Positions 18,284 to 27,073 of a stretch of DNA of 64,000 bases are shown here, one piece after another (within the stretch, counting starts at the first letter, position 1; each line of letters opens with the position of its first letter). The DNA is taken from contig NZ_CP059570.1 in assembly GCF_014055005.1 (NCBI RefSeq), forward strand, positions 434,001 through 498,000. Reading direction: 5' to 3'. The notes under the pieces were generated by a model that was not told where the DNA came from, ran no database searches, and saw only the letters and a program-made list of their open reading frames with translations. Both the position numbers and the translations under genes were made by a program. The stretch comes from Neisseria dentiae (GTDB taxonomy: Bacteria > Pseudomonadota > Gammaproteobacteria > Burkholderiales > Neisseriaceae).

Positions 18284-19738
18284 TTATGCGCCCGGGCATT
18301 CGGCACATTCGGTATGCACTTCGCCCAGCTTCAGTTTGCTGTTCACATCACGCAGGGCGGTGCGCAGGCCCTCTTCGATAACGGGGTGGTAGAAGGGCAT
18401 ATCGAGCATTTTCGGCACGGTCATCTTTTGCTGGTGTGCCCAAGCCAAGAGGTGCGCCAGATGTTCGGCGGCGGGGCCGACGATTTCGGCGCCGATAAAC
18501 AGGCCGGTGCCTTGTTCGGCATACACGCGCATGTGGCCTTTGTTAACCAGCATCACGCGGCTGCGGCCCTGGTTGCGGAACGACACTTCGCCGATTGCCA
18601 CGCACTCGGGGTTTTTATAGCGCTCGAACACGCGCGCATAACGCAGACCGACGATGGCGATTTGCGGATTGGTGAACACCACACCCAGCGGGCTGCGGCG
18701 CAGGCCGTTGGCGATGTTGGGGTAGAGGCCGGCATTGTCGCCCGCGATTTTGCCCTGGTCGCTGGCTTCGTGCAGCAGCGGCAGCTGGTTGGAGGCGTCG
18801 CCTGCGATAAAGATGTGCGGAATGCTGGTTTGCATGGTAAGCGGGTGGGCTTTGGGCACGCCGCGCTCATCCAATTCGATGTTTAAGTTTTCCAGCCCGA
18901 TTTTATCGACGTTGGGGCGGCGGCCGATGGCGGCCAGCAGGTAGTCGGCGGTGTACACGCCGCGCTCGCCGCCGCACACCCAGTGTACTTCCACTTTGCC
19001 TTCCTGATTGAGTTTGACTTCGGTTTTTTCGGGATCAACATCCAAATGCAGCGGCAGCTCTTCGCTGAAAATGGCTTTGGCTTCGGCCAGCACCACGGGG
19101 TCGGTGATGCCGCCCAATGAGCCGCCCACGCCGAAGATTTCCGTTTTCACGCCCAAGCGGTGCAGGGCCTGGCCGAGTTCCAAACCGATTACGCCGGGGC
19201 CGAATACGGCCACGCTTTCGGGCAGGGTGTCCCAAGAGAATACGTCGTCGTTGATAATCAGCTTGTCGCCCAACGCTTCCCATTGCGGCTGGATAACGGG
19301 GCGCGAGCCGGTGGCAATCACGATGCGGTCGGCTTTGATTTGGGTGTGGTCGTCGATTTGGACGGTGTGTTCGTCGATAAATCTGGCGTTGCCCATGATG
19401 CGTTTGTCGGCCGGCCATTCTTCTACGTCGCTGACCACAAAGCCGACAAAACGGTCGCGCTCTGATTTCACGCGATTCATCACTTCTGCACCGTTAACGG
19501 TGATGCTGTTTTTGTCTAAATGAATGCCGAACGGATCGGTGTGCAGGGCATGGTGGCGCGCTTCGGCGGCGGCAATCAGGAGCTTGGAGGGCATACAGCC
19601 GACGCGGGCGCAGGTGGTGCCGAAAGCGTGGCCCTCGATCAGGTAAACGTTGTCGGTGTGGAAGCGGGCGTTGCGGAACGCGCCCATGCCGGCGGTGCCG
19701 CCGCCGATAACCACTACGTCTGCTTGGAGTTGTTTCAT
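18284..19738 (-). CDS. Dihydrolipoyl dehydrogenase-like disulfide oxidoreductase
   Basis: A 484-residue flavoprotein of the pyridine nucleotide-disulfide oxidoreductase class I family. It has VVVIGGGTAGMGA (FAD), a redox-active pair C43/C48 in TTCARVGCMPSKL, FGPGVIGLELGQ (NAD site), FIAGDASNQLPLLHEA, and HPVIEE near 451-456. The redox loop CARVGC differs from the CLNVGC of E2/E3 complex enzymes, and the C-terminus carries an extra CAEC. It is next to a Prx-Grx fusion gene, as in other Neisseria, and no 2-oxoacid dehydrogenase genes are near. A role in thiol reduction for peroxide defence is likely but inferred. Confidence 0.85.
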   Translation of the reverse strand: MKQLQADVVVIGGGTAGMGAFRNARFHTDNVYLIEGHAFGTTCARVGCMPSKLLIAAAEARHHALHTDPFGIHLDKNSITVNGAEVMNRVKSERDRFVGFVVSDVEEWPADKRIMGNARFIDEHTVQIDDHTQIKADRIVIATGSRPVIQPQWEALGDKLIINDDVFSWDTLPESVAVFGPGVIGLELGQALHRLGVKTEIFGVGGSLGGITDPVVLAEAKAIFSEELPLHLDVDPEKTEVKLNQEGKVEVHWVCGGERGVYTADYLLAAIGRRPNVDKIGLENLNIELDERGVPKAHPLTMQTSIPHIFIAGDASNQLPLLHEASDQGKIAGDNAGLYPNIANGLRRSPLGVVFTNPQIAIVGLRYARVFERYKNPECVAIGEVSFRNQGRSRVMLVNKGHMRVYAEQGTGLFIGAEIVGPAAEHLAHLLAWAHQQKMTVPKMLDMPFYHPVIEEGLRTALRDVNSKLKLGEVHTECAECPGA

Positions 19739-19963
19739 GATGTTGTCCTTTTGGGGTGCCGTTTCAGACGGCCTTTAAAACGGATAAGCAAGAAATTTAA
19801 GAAAACCGGAACCACGGCCTGCAATGCCGGTTTGCGTAAATCTGCTGCGGTTTTTCAGACGGCCTGCATTGCATTTTGGCCGTCTGAATATTTGAAAAAC
19901 GTGCCGTTACGGGTGGATAACGGCACGTTTGCAGGTGGCGTTCAAACCACGGTAATCAGCGGA

Positions 19964-20698
19964 TTATTTGGCCAGAAAAGCTTCCAGCTCTTCGCTGCCG
20001 CCGATGTATTTGCCGCCGATAAACACTTGCGGGGCAGAGGTTTTGCCGGTGATGGCGCGCACGGAAACGGTGGTGGCGTCTTTGCCCAAAACGATTTCTT
20101 CGTAGTCCAAGCCTTTGTCTTGCAGCAGTTGCTTGGCTTTGGCGCAGAAGGGGCAGCCGGGTTTGGTGAAGATGGCAACGGATTCTTGCTGTTTCCAGTT
20201 GGGGTCGATGAATTTCAGCATGGTGTCGGCATCGGAAACTTCAAAGGGGTCGCCTTCTTTTTCCGGCTCGATAAACATTTTTTCGATTTTGCCGTCGTTA
20301 ACCAGCATAGAATAACGCCAAGAGCGGTCGCCGAAGCCCAAACCTTCTTTGCTCACCAGCATACCCATGCCTTTGGTGAATTCGCCGTTGCCGTCGGGCA
20401 CAACGATGATGTTTTCGGCTTCTTGGTCGGCCAGCCATGCGTTCATCACGAAAGTGTCGTTTACGGATACGCACAAGATGCTGTCAACGCCGCGGGCTTT
20501 GAATTCTTTGGCCAGCTCGTTATAGCGGGGCAGGTGGGTGGAAGAACAGGTGGGGGTGAATGCGCCGGGCAGCGAGAACACCACTACTTTTTTGCCTTTG
20601 AACAAATCGTCGGTGGAAACGTCTTTCCAAGCATCGCCTGCGCGGGTGTGGAATACAACGCTGGGGACTTGTTGGCCGGTGCGGTCTACTAATGCCAT
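19964..20698 (-). CDS. Peroxiredoxin-glutaredoxin fusion protein
   Basis: Reduces peroxides using glutathione. The N-terminal Prx5-type domain (1 to about 160) has peroxidatic C51 in AFTPTCSSTH. The C-terminal glutaredoxin domain (about 172-244) has C182-P-F-C185. This hybrid is known from Haemophilus and Neisseria. It lies 225 bases upstream of the dehydrogenase-like gene on the same strand, with DUS copies between, so the two may be co-transcribed or only co-regulated. GGAG lies ahead of the ATG. Length 244 is typical. Confidence 0.94.
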   Translation of the reverse strand: MALVDRTGQQVPSVVFHTRAGDAWKDVSTDDLFKGKKVVVFSLPGAFTPTCSSTHLPRYNELAKEFKARGVDSILCVSVNDTFVMNAWLADQEAENIIVVPDGNGEFTKGMGMLVSKEGLGFGDRSWRYSMLVNDGKIEKMFIEPEKEGDPFEVSDADTMLKFIDPNWKQQESVAIFTKPGCPFCAKAKQLLQDKGLDYEEIVLGKDATTVSVRAITGKTSAPQVFIGGKYIGGSEELEAFLAK

Positions 20699-21143
20699 TT
20701 GGAACTCCTAAACAATGATAAGGTTGATAAAAAAAGGTGCATCAAAAGCGCTGGAGCGGATTGTACGCCCTTCATGTTGATTTGGATAATTTATAGTTCA
20801 AATAATCTTAATTATGAAAAACTATTTGATAAGAGGTTGATAAAATATCAAGACAACAAAATGTTAAATTTTAGTTTGGCGACAGGTTTCAGATATCAGG
20901 GCGCTTGCAGAGAAGGCCAGTTGGGTTTACCGGAATTTACGGTCGAGGCAGTATGGCATAGTGTTCAAGCAAAAGATTTCAGACGGCCTCCGGGCAAATA
21001 CGGGAAGGCCGTCTGAAAGCCGGCAAAACCCTATGGCATCCGGAGTAGTTGGCGTTTTAAACAATAAGATATTCGGATTAATTTCGGGTATGAAACCAGC
21101 GTTTAAAAACCGATAAGGGTTGCACAAAGCCTATTCAAGCGGG
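20699..21143. other. AT-rich promoter region of the Prx-Grx gene
   Basis: No supported gene. The part at 20745-20890 is clearly richer in A/T than its neighbours. It has an imperfect palindrome ATAGTT (20793-20798) ... AACTAT (20820-20825) that could be a regulator site; the spacing does not fit the OxyR consensus. A DUS pair (20979-20990 and 21006-21017) encloses a short GC stretch. A 105-codon open frame from 20699 shows no similarity and was not called. Confidence 0.45.
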
Positions 21144-21752
21144 TTAACGCTGCGCCAACATTCTAGCCACCGTGTCCACTACTGCCTGCGTTTGCGGGTC
21201 GATTTCGATGTTGACCACGTCGCCTGCGCGGCGGCTGCCGAACAGCGTGCGTTGCAGGGTTTCGGGTATCAGGTGCACGTTGAATTCGCCGTCGGTTACG
21301 CTGCCGATGGTGAGGCTGCAACCGTCTAAGCCCACAAAGCCTTTGGTGAGGATATAGGGCTTTAATTCGGGCGGCAGGGCGAACCATACGGTGCGGTTGT
21401 GTGCGCTCTCTTCGATGCGGGTGATGGTGGTGGTGGCGATGATGTGGCCGCTCATCAGATGGCCGCCGATTTCGTCGCCGAAGCGGGCGGCACGCTCGAG
21501 GTTGACGGGGCTGCCCACGCTTAGTGCGCCGAGGTTGGTTTTGGCCAGCGTTTCGCCCATCAGGTCGAAATCCACCAGCCGGCCGTTGATTTTGGTGATG
21601 GTGAGGCAGCAGCCGTTATTGGCAACGGAAGCGCCGGTTTGCAGGTTGTGCGCCATTTCTTCGGGCAGCTCGACGGTGTAGGTGCGGAAGTCGGGGGAGG
21701 GCGCGTGCACGGCGGCGATGTGCCCCATGCCCTGAACGATGCCGGTAAACAT
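21144..21752 (-). CDS. ribE: Riboflavin synthase, alpha chain
   Basis: Dismutates two 6,7-dimethyl-8-ribityllumazine into riboflavin. The 202-residue protein has the two repeated lumazine-binding domains: first MFTGIVQGMGHIAAV with NNGCCLTI, second beginning near GHLMSGHI with VGLDGCSLTIG. I chose ATG 21752 (MFTGIVQG), the invariant family start. Nine extra codons upstream are not conserved. AAGGAAA lies upstream. No FMN riboswitch is seen in the short gap to the next gene. Other riboflavin genes are not in the window. Confidence 0.95.
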   Translation of the reverse strand: MFTGIVQGMGHIAAVHAPSPDFRTYTVELPEEMAHNLQTGASVANNGCCLTITKINGRLVDFDLMGETLAKTNLGALSVGSPVNLERAARFGDEIGGHLMSGHIIATTTITRIEESAHNRTVWFALPPELKPYILTKGFVGLDGCSLTIGSVTDGEFNVHLIPETLQRTLFGSRRAGDVVNIEIDPQTQAVVDTVARMLAQR

Positions 21753-21863
21753 AAACTGTGGTTTCCTTTTATCAATCAAACAGGCCGTCTGAAAGTTTGT
21801 TTTAGCTTCGCAGAAACTTGTTTCCTTTCGGAAACTGCGTTTTCAGACGGCCTTGCCCTGGTT

Positions 21864-23144
21864 TTAACCGATAATGGCCGCGCCCGACAAACCGATAAAC
21901 AAACCGGCAATCACCGCGCTCATCAGGTTCGACAGCGAGCCGGCCACCACCGCTTTGAGGCCGAGGCGCGCCACGTCTTTGCGGCGGTTGGGCGCCATGA
22001 TGCTCAGGCCGCCCACCAGCACGGCGATGGAACCCAGGTTGGCGAAGCCGCACAAGGCAAACGAAATAATCGCCTGCGTGTTTTCGCTCAGCTTAACGGC
22101 CGATTCGGGGCGTAAGTATTTCACGAATTCGGAATAGGCCACAAATTCGTTCACCACCACTTTTTGGCCGATTAACGAGCCGGCGATGCCCGCTTCGTGC
22201 CACGGCACGCCGATTACCCACGCCAGCGGCGCAAACAGCCAGCCCAAAATGGTTTGCAGGGTTAGGCCGCCGTAGCCGAACCAGCCCGCCACGCCGCCGA
22301 TTAGGCCGTTGAGCATGGCGATTAAGGCCACGAACGCCAGCAGCGAAGCGCCTACCGCCATGGCAATCTGCGCCCCCGTTACCGCGCCGCCCGCTGCCGC
22401 ATCAATCACGTTGGCGGGTTTTTCCTCTTCATCGGCGGCGGCGTCGATTTCCGCTTCGGTTTGCTGTTTTTCGGTTTCCGGCACCAACAGTTTGGCAAAC
22501 AGCAGGCCGCCGGGCGCGGCCATAAACGAAGCGGCGATCAGGTAGGGCAGCGGAACGCCCATCTGCGCGTAGCCGCCCAAAACGGAACCGGCCACCGAAG
22601 CCAGGCCGCCGCTCATGACGGCAAACAGTTCCGATTCGGTCATTTTGCGGATAAACGGGCGCACCACCAGCGGCGCTTCGGTTTGGCCCACGAAAATGTT
22701 CGCCGCCGCCGACATCGATTCGGCTTTCGAGGTGCCCAGCATTTTTTGCAGAAAGCCGCCGATGATTTTAATCAGAATCTGCATCACGCCGATGTAATAC
22801 AGCACCGCCACCAGCGACGAGAAAAACACAATCATCGGCAGCACGCGAAAGGCGAACACGAAACCGCCGCCGCCGAACACCTCAAACATTTTGTCCGACA
22901 CCAAACCGCCGAACAAAAAGCTCACACCGTCGCCGCCGTAGGCAATCACCTTGCCCACGCCTTCCGACACCGCCAAAAGGCCGTCGCGCCCCCACGGCAC
23001 ATACAGCACCAGCGCGCCCAGCACCACTTGGATCAAAAACGCGCCCGCCACCGTGCGGATATTGATGGCTTTGCGGTTGGTGGAGAGCAGCACCGCAATC
23101 GCAATCAGCACCGCCATGCCCAACAAACTGTTCAAAACGCCCAT
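21864..23144 (-). CDS. NupC-family concentrative nucleoside transporter
   Basis: A 426-residue inner-membrane nucleoside:cation symporter of the CNT family. Several helices are visible, and conserved motifs include GQTEAPL, SGGLASVAGSVLGGY and NEFVAYSEF. A charged loop (about 225-255, rich in E and D) lies mid-protein. The ATG at 23144 (MGVLNSLLG) follows AAAAGGAAAAG. Substrate range cannot be told from sequence. DUS copies flank the gene at the 3' side (about 21780-21857). Not part of an obvious operon. Confidence 0.9.
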   Translation of the reverse strand: MGVLNSLLGMAVLIAIAVLLSTNRKAINIRTVAGAFLIQVVLGALVLYVPWGRDGLLAVSEGVGKVIAYGGDGVSFLFGGLVSDKMFEVFGGGGFVFAFRVLPMIVFFSSLVAVLYYIGVMQILIKIIGGFLQKMLGTSKAESMSAAANIFVGQTEAPLVVRPFIRKMTESELFAVMSGGLASVAGSVLGGYAQMGVPLPYLIAASFMAAPGGLLFAKLLVPETEKQQTEAEIDAAADEEEKPANVIDAAAGGAVTGAQIAMAVGASLLAFVALIAMLNGLIGGVAGWFGYGGLTLQTILGWLFAPLAWVIGVPWHEAGIAGSLIGQKVVVNEFVAYSEFVKYLRPESAVKLSENTQAIISFALCGFANLGSIAVLVGGLSIMAPNRRKDVARLGLKAVVAGSLSNLMSAVIAGLFIGLSGAAIIG

Positions 23145-23378
23145 TTCGCTTTTCCTTTTTTGACGAATTGCCCACATTATAAAGGAGCGCGTAAAGCCGT
23201 GGCGGAATTTTCAGACGGCCGGTAGCGGTTGGATTTCAAATAATACGGCGCTGCCTTTAATTTGTGCTGCCTGCCTTGTCTTAATTGAAATTTAATCCGC
23301 TATATAAGGCTTTTTGCACCCGCCCGAAATGATATAAGATAAGGCCGTCTGAAAACATTTCTTCAAGAAAGGGCAAAT

Positions 23379-23819
23379 ATGGCATACCACTTCACCCTGC
23401 CTTCCAGCGCCGGCCGCGATTTCGTGTCGTCCGAACATCTGCCGCTGGTGGTTTATTTCTACCCGAAAGACAGCACGCCCGGCTGCACCACCGAAGGTTT
23501 GGATTTCAACACCCGCCTGGCGCAGTTTGAAGCATTGGGTTATACCGTGGCAGGCATTTCGCGCGACGGCGTGAAGTCGCACCGGAATTTCTGCGCCAAA
23601 CAGGGTTTCCGGTTCGAGCTGTTGAGCGACGCCGACGAAACCGTGTGCAAAATGTTCGACGTAATCAAACTGAAAAAACTCTACGGCAAAGAATCGCTGG
23701 GCATCGAGCGCAGCACTTTCGTGCTCGACCGCAACGGCGAAATCATCCGCGAATGGCGCAAAGTGAAAGTGGCCGGCCATGCGCAGGAAGTGCTGGAAAC
23801 CCTGCAAAACCTGTCTTGA
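23379..23819 (+). CDS. bcp: Bcp-type thiol peroxidase
   Basis: A 146-residue peroxiredoxin of the BCP/PrxQ group. The peroxidatic cysteine is C36 in KDSTPGCTTEG. The usual resolving cysteine five residues later is absent (GLDF instead). C72 (NFCAKQG) and C90 could serve, or the protein may act as a 1-Cys form. AAGAAAGGG precedes the ATG. The next gene begins within a few bases of the stop, so the two are probably one transcript. Confidence 0.9.
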   Translation: MAYHFTLPSSAGRDFVSSEHLPLVVYFYPKDSTPGCTTEGLDFNTRLAQFEALGYTVAGISRDGVKSHRNFCAKQGFRFELLSDADETVCKMFDVIKLKKLYGKESLGIERSTFVLDRNGEIIREWRKVKVAGHAQEVLETLQNLS

Positions 23820-23830
23820 AAGCAACAGCC

Positions 23831-24415
23831 GTGAATACCCCGCAACCCGTAACCCTCGGCTTGAACGGCATCCGTTTGGAGCCGCTGGGTATGCAGCACG
23901 AACACGGCCTGCGCGAAGCCGCAGCCGACGGCGAACTGTGGCGGCTGGTGGTTACCTCGGTGCCCGAGCCGCACGAAACCGCCGACTATATCCGCAAAGC
24001 CTTGCTCACCCCCGACCGTCTGGCCTTCGCCGTGATAGACGAAACCTGCGGCAGAGTTATCGGCAGCACCAGCTATCACGACATCATTCCCGCCGCCGCA
24101 CGCCTGGAAATCGGCTACACATGGTATGCGCAAAGCTACTGGCGCAGCCGCGCCAACACCACCTGCAAATACCTGCTGTTGCGCCATGCTTTCGACACGC
24201 TGGGCGTGCAAACCGTGGGCTGGCGTACCGACAACCTGAACACCCGCTCGCAACAGGCCATCGAACGGCTGGGCGCGCAAAAAGACGGCGTGATACGCGG
24301 CCAGCAGGTGCGCCGCGACGGCAGTGTGCGCGACACCGTGATGTACAGCCTGACCCACGCCGAATGGCCGCAGGTTAAAGAACGGCTGGCGGCGCGTTTG
24401 GGTTTGGCCGGCTGA
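23831..24415 (+). CDS. GNAT-family N-acetyltransferase, RimJ-like
   Basis: A 194-residue acetyltransferase of the GNAT superfamily (RimJ/RimL type). It has RLEPLGMQHEHGLREA at the start, GRVIGSTSYHDI and RLEIGYTWYAQSYWRSRANT (acetyl-CoA region), and a typical NTRSQQAIERLGAQKDG helix. The substrate is not known. Start is uncertain: GTG 23831 gives the family N-terminus, and a TTG at 23816 that overlaps the bcp stop is possible. Probably translated with bcp. Confidence 0.82.
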   Translation: MNTPQPVTLGLNGIRLEPLGMQHEHGLREAAADGELWRLVVTSVPEPHETADYIRKALLTPDRLAFAVIDETCGRVIGSTSYHDIIPAAARLEIGYTWYAQSYWRSRANTTCKYLLLRHAFDTLGVQTVGWRTDNLNTRSQQAIERLGAQKDGVIRGQQVRRDGSVRDTVMYSLTHAEWPQVKERLAARLGLAG

Positions 24416-24430
24416 ACGCGTGTTATTCGC

Positions 24431-24478
24431 TAGGGCGTGTAGTCATAACGCCGCAACGCTTTCTGACTGCACGCCCTA
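24431..24478. repeat. 48-bp palindrome
   Basis: TAGGGCGTGTAGTCA (24431-24445) and TGACTGCACGCCCTA (24464-24478) pair over 15 positions with one G-T wobble. It may be a terminator behind the acetyltransferase gene, but no T-run follows, or the remnant of a small mobile repeat. Confidence 0.55.
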
Positions 24479-24546
24479 TGGTTTAAAAAACAATGAAAAT
24501 CCGGCTGCGGGTTTTCAGACGGCCAAAGTAAGCATAAGTAGGCATT

Positions 24547-25008
24547 ATGAACCGCTATCCCTGTTTATACGCCGCCCCGTTCGGCAACATCACGCTGGTT
24601 TTCGACGGGCAAAACAACCTGCTCGAACTGCATCTTTCCGGCAAGCCCGAATATGCGCCGTATCCCCTGCCCGAAGCGTGGCAGAACAAGCTCGACAACT
24701 ATTTTGCAGGCCGTCTGAAAAACTTTAACCAGCCCGTTTCGGAGCAGGGCACGGCCTACCAGCGCAAAGTGTGGCAGGCGATTGCCGAAATCCCCGCCGG
24801 TCAGGTGATGACTTACCAAGACATTGCCCGCAAAATCGGCAGCCACCCGCGCGCCGTCGGCGGCGCGTGCGGCAAAAACCCGCTGGCGCTGGTGGTGCCC
24901 TGCCACCGCGTTGTTGCCAAACACGGCTTGGGCGGCTTTTCCAGCGGCGAGGGCGACGCGCTCAATATCAAACGCTGGCTGCTGAAACACGAAGGCGTGG
25001 ACATATAA
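24547..25008 (+). CDS. ogt: Methylated-DNA-protein-cysteine methyltransferase
   Basis: Removes methyl groups from O6-methylguanine to its own cysteine, a one-shot repair. The 153-residue protein has the active site PCHRVV with C119 and the helix-turn-helix region GQVMTYQDIARKIG, and SSGEGDALNIKRWLL after it. The DUS-coded stretch FAGRLKN (about 53-59) lies in a loop before the DNA-binding domain. Length fits Ogt rather than the longer Ada. Confidence 0.95.
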   Translation: MNRYPCLYAAPFGNITLVFDGQNNLLELHLSGKPEYAPYPLPEAWQNKLDNYFAGRLKNFNQPVSEQGTAYQRKVWQAIAEIPAGQVMTYQDIARKIGSHPRAVGGACGKNPLALVVPCHRVVAKHGLGGFSSGEGDALNIKRWLLKHEGVDI

Positions 25009-25057
25009 CCCGCAGGCCGTCTGAAAAAAACGCAACCGCAATGCTTTAAATTTAAAT

Positions 25058-25258
25058 ATGAACGAAAACCACCAACCCGATTTACAGAAACGCCTGGCCG
25101 AGACGGAAATCCTTTTGGCCGAAGCGCAGGCCGGCAAAGCGCGGGCGGAAGCGCATTTGGCGGCGGTTAAGGCCAAAGCCGCCAAAGCCGCCATGTTAAG
25201 CGTTCTGGCGGCCATCGTTGCGGTTTTTGCCTTGATTATCGTAACGGCCGCCCTGTGA
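25058..25258 (+). CDS. Small coiled-coil single-helix membrane protein
   Basis: A 66-residue protein not recognised as a family. Residues 5-45 are a charged alanine-rich helix (coiled-coil-like), and 46-66 form a membrane helix ending IVTAAL. No clear RBS precedes the ATG. It lies nine bases ahead of xerD on the same strand and 49 after ogt, so co-transcription is likely. It may be a real small gene. Confidence rests only on composition and position. Confidence 0.5.
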   Translation: MNENHQPDLQKRLAETEILLAEAQAGKARAEAHLAAVKAKAAKAAMLSVLAAIVAVFALIIVTAAL

Positions 25259-25267
25259 ACCCCGTTT

Positions 25268-26158
25268 ATGCCGTCTGAAAAACACCCCGACACCCTTGCC
25301 GAACGCCTGCTCGAACACCTGTGGCTGAACCACCGTTTGAGCCAAAACACGCTCGATGCCTACCGCCGCGATTTGGAAAAAATCGCCGGCCGCCTGCGCG
25401 CGCAGGGGTTGGACTGGCAGACCGCGCAAAGTACCGATTTGGCCGCCGCCGTTTACCACCCCGACGAAAAAACACGCTCGCAGGCCCGCGCGCTGTCGGC
25501 CTGCAAGCGGCTCTACGGCTGGCTGCTCGAAACCGAACAGCGCGCCGACAACCCCACCCGCCGCCTCAGCGCGCCCAAGCAGGCGCAAACGCTGCCCAAA
25601 CTGATTACCGAAGCGCAAATCGAGGCGCTGTTAAACGCGCCCGACACCGAATCGGCGCACGGCCTGCGCGACAAAGCCCTGCTCGAATTAATCTACGCCA
25701 CCGGCCTGCGCGTGAGCGAAGCGGTGAAGCTGAAAGTGAACGAAGCCAACCTCGGCAAAGGCATCATCAATACCATCGGCAAAGGCAGCAAACAGCGCAT
25801 CGTGCCGCTGGGTGCCGAAGCCGTGTATTGGATAGAGCGCTATCTGGCCGAAGCGCGGCCGCAATTATTGAAAAACCGAATCTGCGACGAATTGTTTGTG
25901 AGCCAGAAACGTGCCGGCATCAGCCGCCAACTGGCATGGATGATAGTGGAAAAATATGCCGAGGGCGCCGGCATACAGCACCTCAGCCCCCACGGCCTGC
26001 GCCATGCCTTCGCCACCCATTTGGTGAACCACGGCGCCGATTTGCGCGTGGTGCAGCTCTTGCTCGGCCATGCCGACATCAGCACCACGCAGATTTACAC
26101 CCATGTTGCCAACGAGCGGCTGAAGAGCATCGTGCGGGAACACCATCCGCGAGGTTAG
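25268..26158 (+). CDS. xerD: Tyrosine recombinase XerD
   Basis: With XerC resolves chromosome dimers at dif. It is 296 residues with all six catalytic positions visible: R148 (ATGLRVSE), K172 (GKGSKQR), H242 and R245 (HGLRHAFATHL), H268 (GHADIS) and Y277 (IYTHV). N-terminal SAM-like domain is residues 10-95. The start codon is the ATG of an AT-type DUS (ATGCCGTCTGAA), so the protein begins MPSE. xerC and dif are not seen here. Confidence 0.95.
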   Translation: MPSEKHPDTLAERLLEHLWLNHRLSQNTLDAYRRDLEKIAGRLRAQGLDWQTAQSTDLAAAVYHPDEKTRSQARALSACKRLYGWLLETEQRADNPTRRLSAPKQAQTLPKLITEAQIEALLNAPDTESAHGLRDKALLELIYATGLRVSEAVKLKVNEANLGKGIINTIGKGSKQRIVPLGAEAVYWIERYLAEARPQLLKNRICDELFVSQKRAGISRQLAWMIVEKYAEGAGIQHLSPHGLRHAFATHLVNHGADLRVVQLLLGHADISTTQIYTHVANERLKSIVREHHPRG

Positions 26159-26186
26159 GGCAGGCCGTCTGAAATGCCCAAATGCT

Positions 26187-26263
26187 GCCATACTCGGGCT
26201 TGATTCGAGTGTTGGGTATTTCTTTTGAAGCAAAAAGATACTTGGTCAAGCCCGAGCATGACG
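26187..26263. repeat. NIME-like repeat (CATACTCGGGCTTGA type)
   Basis: Ends CATACTCGGGCTTGA and TCAAGCCCGAGCATGACG enclose an AT-rich core. The same type recurs near 33173, 44842, 49641 and 54514. It lies behind xerD. Confidence 0.75.
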
Positions 26264-26304
26264 CAGAGGTTTTAAGATATTGAAAGTGATTTTGCAAAGG
26301 CCGA

Positions 26305-26334
26305 AGGCCGTCTGAAAAGGTTTTCAGACGGCCT
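26305..26334 (-). terminator. DUS inverted-repeat terminator behind mogA
   Basis: AGGCCGTCTGAAAA and TTTTCAGACGGCCT pair over 14 bp, two-base loop, downstream of the mogA stop. Confidence 0.7.
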
Positions 26335-26381
26335 CCTTTTTGTTTCTATAAAAATAGTTAGGATAAACGGGGCATTCGGCG

Positions 26382-26963
26382 TTATTTCTGTTTCGGCCTG
26401 AACGCTTTGCACACCGCTTCGTCGGTTTCGATAAACGCCCCGCCGATTAGTTCGACGCAATACGGAATCGCGGCAAACAGGCCGTGGACTTTGATTTCCC
26501 CGCTTTCCCCGCGTACGCCGCCCAAGGTTTCGGCGATGGCTTTGGGACGGCCGGGCAGGTTGACGATTAAGCATTTGCCGCGTATGCCCGCGGTTTGGCG
26601 CGACAGGATGGCGGTCGGCACATAATAAAGGCTGATTTGGCGCATCTGCTCGCCGAAGCCGGGCATTTCTTTGTCGGTAACCGCCAGCGTGGCTTCGGGG
26701 GTAACGTCGCGCGGGGCGGGGCCGGTGCCGCCGGTGGTGAAAATCAGGTCGCAGCCGTCGCTGTCGGCCATGCGCCGCAGCACCGCTTCGATGGCGCTCT
26801 GTTCGTCGGCAACCAGCGCTTCGGCGAAGTTGAGCGGGTTTTTTACGGCGGCTTGCAGCCATTGTTTCAGGGCGGGGATGCCTTCGTCGGCATACACGCC
26901 GCTGCTGGCGCGGTCGCTGGCGGAAACGAGGCCGACGGTAACGGTGGGAAGGGGGTGCGGCAT
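26382..26963 (-). CDS. mogA: Molybdopterin adenylyltransferase
   Basis: Adenylates molybdopterin before molybdate insertion. The 193-residue protein (E. coli 195) has the MoCF signature TTGGTGPAPRDVTPEA, and NLPGRPKAIAE near the C-terminal part. ATG 26963 (MPHPLPTVTVG) follows AAGGAG at good spacing; the longer frame above it reads through a DUS. Other molybdenum cofactor genes are not nearby, so the gene is orphan here. Confidence 0.93.
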   Translation of the reverse strand: MPHPLPTVTVGLVSASDRASSGVYADEGIPALKQWLQAAVKNPLNFAEALVADEQSAIEAVLRRMADSDGCDLIFTTGGTGPAPRDVTPEATLAVTDKEMPGFGEQMRQISLYYVPTAILSRQTAGIRGKCLIVNLPGRPKAIAETLGGVRGESGEIKVHGLFAAIPYCVELIGGAFIETDEAVCKAFRPKQK

Positions 26964-27037
26964 GGCGGCTCCTTGTTTGGTGCGCGGTGGCGGTGCTTGG
27001 TTTTCAGACGGCCTGATTGGGGTTTTGCCAAGGTTCA

Positions 27038-27054
27038 TTGTCAACAGACCCTAG
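27038..27054. repeat. Solo IS5-family terminal repeat remnant
   Basis: TTGTCAACAGACCCTAG matches the right end of the element at 62771-63581 with one mismatch in its TGTCGACAGACCCTAG segment, and sits directly beside a DUS, as that element does. Confidence 0.6.
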
Positions 27055-27073
27055 GGCCGTCTGAAACGGCAGT

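Noticed and set aside
20793..20825. OxyR-type site ahead of the Prx-Grx gene
   Set aside because: ATAG...CTAT ends are present but spacing does not fit the four-element OxyR pattern; kept only as a weak palindrome.
20699..21016. 105-codon open frame upstream of the Prx-Grx gene
   Set aside because: It overlaps an AT-rich promoter and a DUS, with no RBS and no similarity.
21753..21863. FMN riboswitch upstream of riboflavin synthase
   Set aside because: The gap is too short and lacks the conserved RFN elements.
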